Assembly: GCA_900315775.1 (NCBI GenBank)
Contig: ONAJ01000010.1
Coordinates: 1 to 61,092, forward strand
Direction: 5' to 3'
DNA length: 61,092 nucleotides
Source of the DNA: an uncultured Prevotella sp.
GTDB lineage: Bacteria; Bacteroidota; Bacteroidia; Bacteroidales; Bacteroidaceae
Positions 53,371-60,924 of the stretch are shown here, piece by piece. Numbering within the stretch: the stretch's first letter is position 1; each line of letters starts with the position of its first letter. The notes beneath the pieces were generated by a model. The model ran no database searches and was not told the origin of the DNA. It saw nothing but the letters and a program-made list of their open reading frames with translations. The position numbers and the translations under genes are program-made.

Positions 53371-54852
53371 TTATCTTATCACTTTCTTTGTTTTTCCGTT
53401 ACTCTTTTCTATTACTATGCCCTTCGTGGTGTTGTCGGCACGTGTGCCGTCAAGACGGAAGAGGACTGAGTGTGAGCTCTCGGTATTTATAGCACTGATG
53501 GCATCGGTGGAGCCTTTGACGTCGGCATCGAACTCTATCTCCTGAGTGCTGAGAATGTTGTCGCTGACAACCTTCAGGGCGGTAGCATCGGTGAGCGGAG
53601 CAGCAATCTCCACTACGAGTTCCTCGTCGGGCAGCAGACCCTTCAGCGACTGCTCCGAGCGGGTATTGCCTATTGCGAAGAAAGCATCACGATAGAGTGG
53701 TGCAATACCTTTGTTAGTCACCTTGAGACGAGTCTTTGTGCCGTCAGTCTCGCACTCCTTTACGCACAGGTGGTAGCCGCTTGCCATAGAAGCCTCCTTG
53801 AAACGTGCCGCAGTACCGTAGGTGCTACCGGGAGCATCGTTGGCAATCATAAATGTGATGTGGTATTTCGCCGCCTGTTCCTCCCAGGTATGTCCGTACA
53901 TTCCTGCAGGATTAAGGAAGTTCTTCTGGTCGCTATCTTTATAGTAGCTTATCTCGCCGCCGCAGACCCCCGTTTTCCAGCGAGTCTGTTTTCCTATAGC
54001 GTTCCAGCACTCCTCGTTGTATCCGTCTTTGCTGCCTATCTCGTGGTCCTTATGCATAAAGGAGTCGTCGAAGAGCCCAAACTGTAGAGCCATTATTTCG
54101 CTGTCATCGACAACGGGAGAATACTCGTCGTCAGCAGCATCTATAGACACCAGCCAGGGGAGTCCGTCAGCCACCTCGCTCATGTGTTGGAAAAACTCCT
54201 TCTGGAAAGCTTTCGACGGGAAGTTCTTGCCAAGCTGCAGGGTAGTGCCGTAGATGTGATATTCCGACCAGTGTCCGAAGCCCACCTCGAGGAATGCCAG
54301 ACGCGGGTCTTGAGCATAGCGCTGGCAGAAATCCGTGTAGAACTGCAGTGTGAAACGTTTCAACTCCTCGTTGCTCCAGTCGGCATAGTACGTAGGACCG
54401 TCGCCGCCGGGATTGCTGGAGTATGTCTCGTTGTAGTCGTCACGCTGTTTTATATATGCAGGGACAGCCGTTGTTCCCTTCTTGCCGTCAACATCAGTTC
54501 CCGAGGGGTATTCATATCGGAAACGTGCTACGAGCTGGTGTCCTCTGCTTGCCACATCGTCGAGGATGTTTTCAAAGTAGCTCCAGTCGTACTCTATGGT
54601 GCCGTCGGTTTTACATCCTGTCACCACCTTGCAGGGCAGACAGTAGGAAAACTCCAGTTGTATGCTTCCTCCGTAGGTGGCGTTTCTGTCGCGTGCCTCG
54701 TCGGGCCACAGCACCAGTCCTGTCATTGGTTGCGGATGAGTAACCTGTCGGGAGAGTTCTACCGAAGTCCATTGTTGCGCTTTAGCACAGAGAGCAATAG
54801 TGGCGAGTGCTGCTACGAGCAAGCCGCGTTGAATGTTTCTTTGTAGTTCCAT
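53371..54852 (-). CDS. Secreted DUF4832-type protein with C-terminal surface motif
   Basis: Start taken at ATG 54852 (MELQRNIQRGLLVAALATIA, signal ending CAKAQ); an alternative ATG at 54876 overlaps the transporter's stop. 493 residues. MTGLVLWPDEARDRN, LVARFRYEYPSG, FLEVGFGHWSEYHIYG and WLVSIDAADDEY follow the DUF4832 pattern, a TIM-barrel-like fold related to glycosidases. E in FLEVGFG could be catalytic, which is inference. The end (LFRLDGTRADNTTKG, then TKKVIR) is a loose version of the shared C-terminal motif. Confidence 0.7.
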   Translation of the reverse strand: MELQRNIQRGLLVAALATIALCAKAQQWTSVELSRQVTHPQPMTGLVLWPDEARDRNATYGGSIQLEFSYCLPCKVVTGCKTDGTIEYDWSYFENILDDVASRGHQLVARFRYEYPSGTDVDGKKGTTAVPAYIKQRDDYNETYSSNPGGDGPTYYADWSNEELKRFTLQFYTDFCQRYAQDPRLAFLEVGFGHWSEYHIYGTTLQLGKNFPSKAFQKEFFQHMSEVADGLPWLVSIDAADDEYSPVVDDSEIMALQFGLFDDSFMHKDHEIGSKDGYNEECWNAIGKQTRWKTGVCGGEISYYKDSDQKNFLNPAGMYGHTWEEQAAKYHITFMIANDAPGSTYGTAARFKEASMASGYHLCVKECETDGTKTRLKVTNKGIAPLYRDAFFAIGNTRSEQSLKGLLPDEELVVEIAAPLTDATALKVVSDNILSTQEIEFDADVKGSTDAISAINTESSHSVLFRLDGTRADNTTKGIVIEKSNGKTKKVIR

Positions 54853-54868
54853 AATTGTTGTATTTTTA

Positions 54869-55792
54869 TTATTCATATTCTGTACCGATATAAAGGAATA
54901 GCAGTCCGAGGAGCACCAGGAGCAGGTCGAGAGCCTTGCTGCGCAGGTTCTTCTCGTGGAACACCATAGCTCCGAAGAGGAACGATACGGCAACGCTGCC
55001 TCGACGTACCATCGACACCACGCTGATGAGAGCACCCGGGATGCTCAGGGAGTAGAAATATACGAAGTCGGCAGACGACAGGAAGATGCTCACGAGTATT
55101 ATGCTCCAACTCCAGTGGAAGGGTGTCGTCCTGTGGCGGACGGGAGCCCAGAGCAACAGCAGACAGACGAGCATCAGTCCGCATTGGTAGATGTTATACC
55201 ACGCCTGCACCATCATGCGGTCAAGTCCTATGCCGCCCTCGTCAGCAGGCGCCATAAGGTATTTGTCGTAAAGTCCGCTGACGGCACCAAGCATAGCTGC
55301 CAGCACAATGAAGTATATCCATACGTCGTGTTTAAAGTCTATGCCTTCCTTCTTTCCGCTCCTGCTGAGCATGAAGAACGATATTATGGCGAGTACTACA
55401 CCAATCCACTGATACACGTTAAGACGTTCCCCGAAGAAGAGGAAGGCGCCCACAAGAACCATTATAGGTCGTGAGGCATTGATAGGTCCCACGATGGTTA
55501 GCGGAAGATGTTTCATTCCGAAGTAGCCGAATATCCAACTCGCCAGCACGATGACGGCTTTTAGCAGTATGTAGCGGTGAACCTCCCAACCTCCTGACGC
55601 AACGTGGAATATGGAGCCGTCGAGGACGTTCGTCGTACCTGATAATAATATAAAAGGTATGAAGATGAGCGACGAGAACAGCGTGTTCAAGAAGAGCACA
55701 GGTATGACGGCATTCGACGACAGCGAGTGTTTCTTAAACGAGTCGTAGCATCCAAGTAGCGCCGCAGAAAGGAAGGCTAATATTAACCACAT
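54869..55792 (-). CDS. EamA/DMT-family transporter
   Basis: 307 residues, ten hydrophobic segments in two similar halves, as in EamA proteins: WLILAFLSAALLGCYDSFKK at the start, HLPLTIVGPINASRPIMVLV in half one, and GALISVVSMVRRGSVAVSFL in half two. Inner-membrane carrier of a small metabolite; substrate unknown. Its last bases adjoin the DUF4832 gene, so the two may be one transcript. Confidence 0.85.
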   Translation of the reverse strand: MWLILAFLSAALLGCYDSFKKHSLSSNAVIPVLFLNTLFSSLIFIPFILLSGTTNVLDGSIFHVASGGWEVHRYILLKAVIVLASWIFGYFGMKHLPLTIVGPINASRPIMVLVGAFLFFGERLNVYQWIGVVLAIISFFMLSRSGKKEGIDFKHDVWIYFIVLAAMLGAVSGLYDKYLMAPADEGGIGLDRMMVQAWYNIYQCGLMLVCLLLLWAPVRHRTTPFHWSWSIILVSIFLSSADFVYFYSLSIPGALISVVSMVRRGSVAVSFLFGAMVFHEKNLRSKALDLLLVLLGLLFLYIGTEYE

Positions 55793-55844
55793 ATATTAAA
55801 AAAGTATATATCATTTTATTCTGAGTGCAAAAGTAAACATTTTT

Positions 55845-55876
55845 TTTGATTCATTCCACAAAAAAGTGTAACTTTG
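55845..55876 (+). promoter_or_regulatory. Promoter of the ABC-F gene, nearly leaderless
   Basis: TTTG at 55845-55848 and TAACTTTG at 55869-55876 with a 20-base spacer. The ATG is only 9 bases after the box, leaving a leader of a few bases. Confidence 0.7.
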
Positions 55877-55885
55877 TACCCCATT

Positions 55886-57796
55886 ATGATATCAGTAGAA
55901 GGACTTAAAGTAGAATTTAGTGCAAAACCGTTGTTCGACGGCGTCAGTTTCGTCGTCAACGACCGCGACCGCATAGCGTTGGTGGGAAAGAACGGAGCAG
56001 GGAAATCCACTATGTTGAAGATTCTCTGTCGCCAGCAGCAACCCACCGCGGGCAGTGTGGCTATTCCTGCCGATACCACCGTGGGCTACCTGCCCCAGGT
56101 GATGAAACTGCAGGATAAGACAACAGTTCTTGAGGAGACACGAAAGGCTTTTGCCAATACTACACGACAGAAAGAACGCATAGAACGACTAAATAAAGAG
56201 ATTTCAGAACGTACCGACTACGAGAGTGCGAGCTACATGGAACTGCTGCAGCGCTATACCGAAGAGCAGGAGCGCTACCAGATGATGGGTGCCGAGAGCG
56301 GTGAGGCAGAGATGGAGCGCACTCTCATAGGTCTTGGTTTTGAACGTTCCGACTTCAACCGTCCTACGTCGGAGTTCTCCGGCGGTTGGCGTATGCGTAT
56401 AGAGTTGGCAAAGATTCTCTTGCAGCACCCCGACGTGCTGCTACTCGACGAGCCCACCAACCACCTCGATATAGAGAGTATTCAGTGGCTCGAGCAGTTC
56501 CTCGCACAAAATTCCAGCGCCGTAGTGCTGGTAAGTCACGATAGAGCCTTTATTAACAACGTGACAAACAGGACGTTAGAGATTTCCTGCGGTCACGTAA
56601 TAGACTATAAGGTGAAGTACGACGAGTACGTGAAGTTGCGTGCAGAACGTCGTGAACAGCAGCTGAGAGCCTACGAGAACCAGCAGAAGGAAATTGCCGA
56701 CATGAAAGCATTCATAGAACGCTTCCGCTATCAGGCTACTAAGGCTGTTCAGGTGCAGCAGAAGGTGAAGCAGCTTGAGAAGATAGTACCCATAGAAATC
56801 GACGAGGTTGACAACTCCGCTATGCGTCTGAAGTTCCCGCCCTGTCTGCGTAGCGGCGACTTCCCCATAATCTGCGACGAGGTGGGCAAGACCTACGGCA
56901 CCCACAACGTGTTCTCGAAGGTAAACCTTACCATCCGTCGAGGCGAGAAAGTGGCATTCGTAGGTAAGAACGGTGAAGGAAAATCTACCCTCGTGAAGTG
57001 TATCATGGGAGAGATTCCTTTCGACGGAACACTGAAGGTGGGACATAACGTGCAGATAGGCTACTTCGCACAGAACCAGGCACAGCTCCTGGACGAGTCG
57101 CTGACGGTGTTCCAGACCATCGACAACGTGGCGAAAGGTGACATCCGCCTGCGAATAAACGATATCCTCGGAGCCTTTATGTTCGGTGGCGAGGAGTCGG
57201 AGAAACGGGTAAAAGTACTCTCTGGCGGCGAACGCAGCCGACTGGCTATGATACGTCTGCTGCTGGAGCCGGTAAACCTGCTAATCCTCGACGAGCCCAC
57301 CAACCACCTCGATATGGCGTCGAAAGACGTGCTCAAAGAGGCAATACGTGCCTTCGACGGTACGGCAATCATCGTAAGTCACGACAGAGAGTTCCTCGAT
57401 GGACTCGTATCTAAGGTGTATGAGTTCGGTGGAGGAAAAGTGCGCGAGTGCATCGGCGGCATCTATGATTGGATTGGCGCACCTCGCACCTCAGACCTCA
57501 GACCTCAGACTTCAGACCTCAGACCTCAGACTTCATCCCCCGCACCTTCGAACTACGAACAGCGCAAGGAACTGCAGCGCAAGAAGAGCCGCTTAGAGAA
57601 ACAAGTCAAGGAGGTAGAGACGAAGATAGAGAAACTCGAAGCGCGGATAAAGGAACTCGATGCCATACTGTGTACCCCGGAAGGAGCGTCGGACATGACC
57701 GTTGTCACAGAATACACTTCTACAATGAAGGTGATAGAGAAAGAAACGGAGCGCTGGGAACAGCTATCTATGGAACTTGAAGAGATTATAATTTAA
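55886..57796 (+). CDS. ABC-F family ATPase
   Basis: 636 residues from ATG 55886 (MISVEGLKVEFSAKPLF); the TTG further up belongs to the promoter. Two ATP-binding cassettes: VGKNGAGKSTMLK, FSGGWRMRIELAK, LLLDEPTNHLD; then VGKNGEGKSTLVK, LSGGERSRLAMI, LILDEPTNHLD. No membrane segments. ABC-F proteins act on ribosomes, some giving antibiotic resistance; this looks like a housekeeping type (Uup/YdiF-like) with a C-terminal coiled coil (KSRLEKQVKEVETKIEKLEA). The linker before the coil is made of 7-bp DNA repeats giving TSDLRPQTSDLRPQT. Confidence 0.93.
   Translation: MISVEGLKVEFSAKPLFDGVSFVVNDRDRIALVGKNGAGKSTMLKILCRQQQPTAGSVAIPADTTVGYLPQVMKLQDKTTVLEETRKAFANTTRQKERIERLNKEISERTDYESASYMELLQRYTEEQERYQMMGAESGEAEMERTLIGLGFERSDFNRPTSEFSGGWRMRIELAKILLQHPDVLLLDEPTNHLDIESIQWLEQFLAQNSSAVVLVSHDRAFINNVTNRTLEISCGHVIDYKVKYDEYVKLRAERREQQLRAYENQQKEIADMKAFIERFRYQATKAVQVQQKVKQLEKIVPIEIDEVDNSAMRLKFPPCLRSGDFPIICDEVGKTYGTHNVFSKVNLTIRRGEKVAFVGKNGEGKSTLVKCIMGEIPFDGTLKVGHNVQIGYFAQNQAQLLDESLTVFQTIDNVAKGDIRLRINDILGAFMFGGEESEKRVKVLSGGERSRLAMIRLLLEPVNLLILDEPTNHLDMASKDVLKEAIRAFDGTAIIVSHDREFLDGLVSKVYEFGGGKVRECIGGIYDWIGAPRTSDLRPQTSDLRPQTSSPAPSNYEQRKELQRKKSRLEKQVKEVETKIEKLEARIKELDAILCTPEGASDMTVVTEYTSTMKVIEKETERWEQLSMELEEIII
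57483..57534 (+). repeat. Heptamer repeat CCTCAGA inside the ABC-F gene
   Basis: About seven and a half units of CTCAGAC/TTCAGAC/CTCGCAC. Three units make seven codons, so the frame stays open and encodes a repeated seven-residue SDLRPQT phrase. Confidence 0.9.
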
Positions 57797-57808
57797 ATAA
57801 AGAAAGAA

Positions 57809-59839
57809 ATGAAAAAGATTATGACAGTAATGCTTTTTGCATCAGCAGTTGCTGGCGCTTCAGCACAAGGTGTAGGAGCCGGTATCAAGATGCAGAACCT
57901 TGACACCAGCGTAAAGGCAGGTGACGACTTCTACGAGTATGCATGTGGCGGATGGATGAAGAGCAATCCTCTTCCTGCCGCTTACTCTCGCTTCGGTAGT
58001 TTTGACCAGTTGCAGGAGGACAATAACAAACGTATCAACAGCATCCTCAAGGAACTGGAGACAGGAACATTCCAGAAGGGTAGTACAGAGAAGAAACTCT
58101 CTGACCTGTATAAACTCGCTATGGATATGAAACGCAGAAACAAAGACGGCGTAGAACCCGTTATGCCTGTTATCCGCAAACTGGAGAACGCAAAGACAAC
58201 AGCCGAGCTTTTCAACGTCCAGAAGGAACTTCTTGCATACGGCTCACAGCAGTTCTTCAGCTTCTATTTCGCTGCCGACGAGAAGAATAGCTCACAGAAT
58301 ATTCTCAACATCAGTCAGGGCGGTATAACCCTCGGACAGAAAGAGTACTACCTCGATGACGATGAGGCTACACGCAACATCCGCGAGGCATACAAGAAAC
58401 ACGTAGTTAAGATGTTCCAGCTCTTCGGCTTCAACAAGAAACAGGCTCAGCAGAAGATGGAGAACCTGTTGAAGGTGGAGACAGCGTTGGCACGCGTCAG
58501 CAAGAGTCGTACGGAGCTCCGCGACGTTGAGGCTAACTACAACAAGATGACAATGAAGGATTTCACTGCTAAGTATCCTCACATCCAGCTGCTTGCACAG
58601 ACAACAGCGTTAGGTGTTAACGAGGCATACGTCCAGGATATGGTGGTAGGACAGCCAGCATTTATGGAAGGTGCCGACAAGGTCATCGCAGGACTCAGTG
58701 CCGACGAGTATCGCGACTATATGGAGTGGGGCGAGATAACTGGTGCTGCCAGCCTTCTTAGCGACAAACTCGTTGCAGAGAACTTCGACTTCTTCGGAAA
58801 GACAATGCGCGGACGCAAAGAGATGCACCCCCTGTGGAAACGTGCTACCAGTCAGGTGGAAGGCGCTATGGGCGAGGCACTCGGAAAGATGTACGTTGAC
58901 CGTTACTTCCCCGCTTCGTCAAAGGAACGTATGGAACGTCTGGTAAGAAACCTCCAACTGGCTCTTGCAGAACGTATTATGGCACAGACATGGATGGAGA
59001 CAGACACTAAACTGGCTGCCCTCGCAAAGCTCTCTACGTTCTATGTTAAGATAGGCTATCCCGACAAGTGGAAGGACTATTCTACACTCAACATAGACCC
59101 CTCAAAGAGCTACTACGAGAATATACTCGAGTGCAACCGTTTCGCTGTTAAGAAGAATATCGACGAACGCGCCGGAAAACCCGTTGACAACACCGAATGG
59201 TTCATGACTCCACAGACCGTCAACGCTTACTATAACCCAACGACAAACGAGATTTGTTTCCCTGCGGGAATACTGCAGTATCCTTTCTTTGACCCGACAG
59301 CCGACGATGCCTTCAACTACGGAGCTATCGGTGTTGTTATAGGTCACGAGATGACTCACGGATTCGACGACCAGGGACGTCACTACGACAAGGTAGGTAA
59401 TATGGTTGACTGGTGGACAGAGGCCGACGGTAAGGGCTTCGAGGAGCGCACAGGGAAATATGCCGACTTCTTCTCGGCTATCAAGGTGCTGCCTGACCTC
59501 AACGCTAATGGCAATCTGACACTCGGCGAGAACCTCGCTGACCACGGAGGTCTGCAGGTAGCGTGGTATGCTTATAAGAATGCTACACGCAACAATCCTC
59601 TTCCCGTTATCGACGGCTTTACTGCCGACCAGCGTTTCTTCCTCGCTTATGCAGGAGTATGGGCAAACAACATCACCGAGGCAGAGATACGCAATCGCAC
59701 AAAGAGCGATCCTCACTCACTGGGTCGTTGGCGTGTCAACGGAGCACTTCCACACATCGATATGTGGTACGAGGCTTTCGGCATCAAGGAAGGCGACAAG
59801 ATGTATATCCCAAAGAGTAACCGCTTAGACCTCTGGTAA
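57809..59839 (+). CDS. pepO: M13-family (neprilysin/PepO-type) zinc metallopeptidase
   Basis: 676 residues with a signal peptide (MKKIMTVMLFASAVAGASA before Q), so periplasmic or outer. The zinc motif is IGHEMTHGFDDQGR (H513, E514, H517) and the third ligand lies in LGENLADHGG (E574). The tail AYAGVWANNITEAEIRNRTK is typical. Cleaves small peptides. It starts 12 bases after the ABC-F gene and overlaps trpF by one base, so these three may be one transcript. Confidence 0.93.
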   Translation: MKKIMTVMLFASAVAGASAQGVGAGIKMQNLDTSVKAGDDFYEYACGGWMKSNPLPAAYSRFGSFDQLQEDNNKRINSILKELETGTFQKGSTEKKLSDLYKLAMDMKRRNKDGVEPVMPVIRKLENAKTTAELFNVQKELLAYGSQQFFSFYFAADEKNSSQNILNISQGGITLGQKEYYLDDDEATRNIREAYKKHVVKMFQLFGFNKKQAQQKMENLLKVETALARVSKSRTELRDVEANYNKMTMKDFTAKYPHIQLLAQTTALGVNEAYVQDMVVGQPAFMEGADKVIAGLSADEYRDYMEWGEITGAASLLSDKLVAENFDFFGKTMRGRKEMHPLWKRATSQVEGAMGEALGKMYVDRYFPASSKERMERLVRNLQLALAERIMAQTWMETDTKLAALAKLSTFYVKIGYPDKWKDYSTLNIDPSKSYYENILECNRFAVKKNIDERAGKPVDNTEWFMTPQTVNAYYNPTTNEICFPAGILQYPFFDPTADDAFNYGAIGVVIGHEMTHGFDDQGRHYDKVGNMVDWWTEADGKGFEERTGKYADFFSAIKVLPDLNANGNLTLGENLADHGGLQVAWYAYKNATRNNPLPVIDGFTADQRFFLAYAGVWANNITEAEIRNRTKSDPHSLGRWRVNGALPHIDMWYEAFGIKEGDKMYIPKSNRLDLW

Positions 59840-60555
59840 TGATTGTAAAAGTATGCGGACTACGCGAGCCTGAAAACATCCGTGATGTAGAGGCTTTAGG
59901 AGTAGATATGGTGGGGTTTATCTTCTGGAAAGATAGCCCCCGCTATGTCTCCATGATTTCTGCCAACGCCGGCATCATCCCTGATTATGCGTGGGACCTC
60001 ACACCTCGCACTTCGCACCTCGCACCTCGCTCTTCGCACCTCGCACCTCGCACCTCGCACCTCGCACCTCGCACCTCGAATGTTGGCGTCTTCGTTGACG
60101 ACATGCCTCAGAACATCGTCACCCGCGTCTATAACTACAAACTCGACTGGGTACAGCTTCACGGCTCCGAGTCTCCGGTAATGATTGATAACCTTAAGCG
60201 AACACTCATTCCCGACATAAAGCCCGACATAAAGATTATTAAGGCAATAAGTGTAAACACCAAAGAAGATGTAGAAAAGTGGCGCCAGTATCGAGGACAC
60301 GTTGATATGTTGCTCTTCGACACCAAGTGCAAGACAGTAGGAGGCAGCGGAGAACATTTCGACTGGTCAGTACTCAATAGCTACGATGGCGACATCCCTT
60401 TCCTTCTCAGCGGCGGCATAGGTCCCGACGACGCAGATTGGGTAAAAGCCTTCCACCATCCCCAGTTTGCAGGCATCGACCTCAACTCCCGCTTTGAAAC
60501 GTCCCCAGGAGTAAAAGACATAAATCTCCTGAAAGAGTTTCTGAAGAAATTGTAA
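59839..60555 (+). CDS. trpF: Phosphoribosylanthranilate isomerase with a repeat-derived insert
   Basis: 238 residues, about 30 more than usual. VKVCGLREPENI carries the catalytic Cys (about C6), FIFWKDSPRYVS the phosphate-side loop, and MLLFDTKCKTVGGSG the catalytic Asp; the end is FLLSGGIGPDDADW and GIDLNSRFE. Third-step enzyme of tryptophan synthesis after anthranilate. Between PDYAWD and VGVFVDD lies an insert encoded entirely by 12 heptamers and spelling repeats of HLAPRTS. No other trp gene is present, so trpF is detached from its operon here. One-base overlap with the peptidase gene (TAATG). Confidence 0.93.
   Translation: MIVKVCGLREPENIRDVEALGVDMVGFIFWKDSPRYVSMISANAGIIPDYAWDLTPRTSHLAPRSSHLAPRTSHLAPRTSNVGVFVDDMPQNIVTRVYNYKLDWVQLHGSESPVMIDNLKRTLIPDIKPDIKIIKAISVNTKEDVEKWRQYRGHVDMLLFDTKCKTVGGSGEHFDWSVLNSYDGDIPFLLSGGIGPDDADWVKAFHHPQFAGIDLNSRFETSPGVKDINLLKEFLKKL
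59995..60078 (+). repeat. Heptamer repeat CACCTCG inside trpF
   Basis: Twelve 7-bp units, 84 bp in all, mostly CACCTCG with a few variants (CACTTCG, CTCTTCG, GACCTCA). 84 is divisible by three, so the reading frame is kept. Confidence 0.92.
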
Positions 60556-60580
60556 AGGAGCCGCCCTCAACGCAGTAATT

Positions 60581-60605
60581 CTCGCACCTCGCACCTCGCA
60601 CCTCG
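60581..60605 (+). repeat. Heptamer repeat CACCTCG downstream of trpF
   Basis: Three and a half units of the same heptamer as inside trpF, 500 bp away, directly before a terminator hairpin. Confidence 0.85.
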
Positions 60606-60609
60606 AAAG

Positions 60610-60638
60610 AAAGCCCCGACCACTCGGTCGAGGCTTTT
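60610..60638. terminator. Two-way terminator between trpF and the smalltalk gene
   Basis: AAGCC-CGACC pairs with GGTCG-GGCTT around ACT, with A's before and T's after, so it can serve both strands. Confidence 0.8.
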
Positions 60639-60641
60639 ATA

Positions 60642-60755
60642 TTAGATGTATATAGGTCCGTGACCCATACACGATGTCGTTCCCAATGCAGTCAGTGCTG
60701 CCGTCAATACAGATATCACCACCTGTATAATCGTCTTCCATGTATCTTTTTTCAT
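60642..60755 (-). CDS. Smalltalk protein (short hydrophobic lipoprotein-like)
   Basis: 37 residues from ATG 60755: MKKDTWKTIIQVVISVLTAA, then LTALGTTSCMGHGPIYI. The opening KKxTWKTIxQVxxSILTA and the TSCM end identify the Bacteroidales family named smalltalk in protein databases. It is normally encoded just after an HU-like protein gene, as here. One membrane helix ending in a possible lipobox Cys. Function unknown. Confidence 0.85.
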   Translation of the reverse strand: MKKDTWKTIIQVVISVLTAALTALGTTSCMGHGPIYI

Positions 60756-60760
60756 AAAAA

Positions 60761-60834
60761 TTAGTGGTTAGGGGTTAGTGGTTAGGGGTTAGAGATTTTT
60801 TAGTGGTTAGGGGTTAGTGGTTAGGGGTTAGAGA
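60761..60834. repeat. Heptamer repeat TTAGTGG/TTAGGGG
   Basis: About nine units alternating TTAGTGG and TTAGGGG, interrupted by a GAGATTTTTTAG segment. It occupies the leader immediately upstream of the smalltalk gene. Telomere-like in appearance only. Confidence 0.88.
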
Positions 60835-60859
60835 AATGTATTAAGCGCTCAGTACTATT

Positions 60860-60892
60860 CTCTCTCCTCTCTCCTCACTCCTCTCTCCTCTC
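60860..60892. repeat. Heptamer repeat CTCTCCT
   Basis: Four to five units of CTCTCCT with one CACTCCT, between the HU-like gene terminator and the TTAGGGG array. Confidence 0.8.
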
Positions 60893-60897
60893 TAAAA

Positions 60898-60923
60898 GCA
60901 TCGGGGCGTCGAGCCCCGAGTGC
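60898..60923 (-). terminator. Terminator after the HU-like gene
   Basis: On the minus strand GCACTCGGGGC and GCCCCGATGC pair around TCGAC, then TTTTAG. Confidence 0.8.
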
Positions 60924-60924
60924 T

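Noticed and set aside
55869-55888. TTG start upstream of the ABC-F ATG
   Set aside because: That TTG is part of the -7 box; the four extra residues have no family support.
60761-60834. Telomere-like or origin-like repeat
   Set aside because: The TTAGGGG look is one member of several unrelated heptamer families here; no dnaA, parAB or DnaA boxes nearby.
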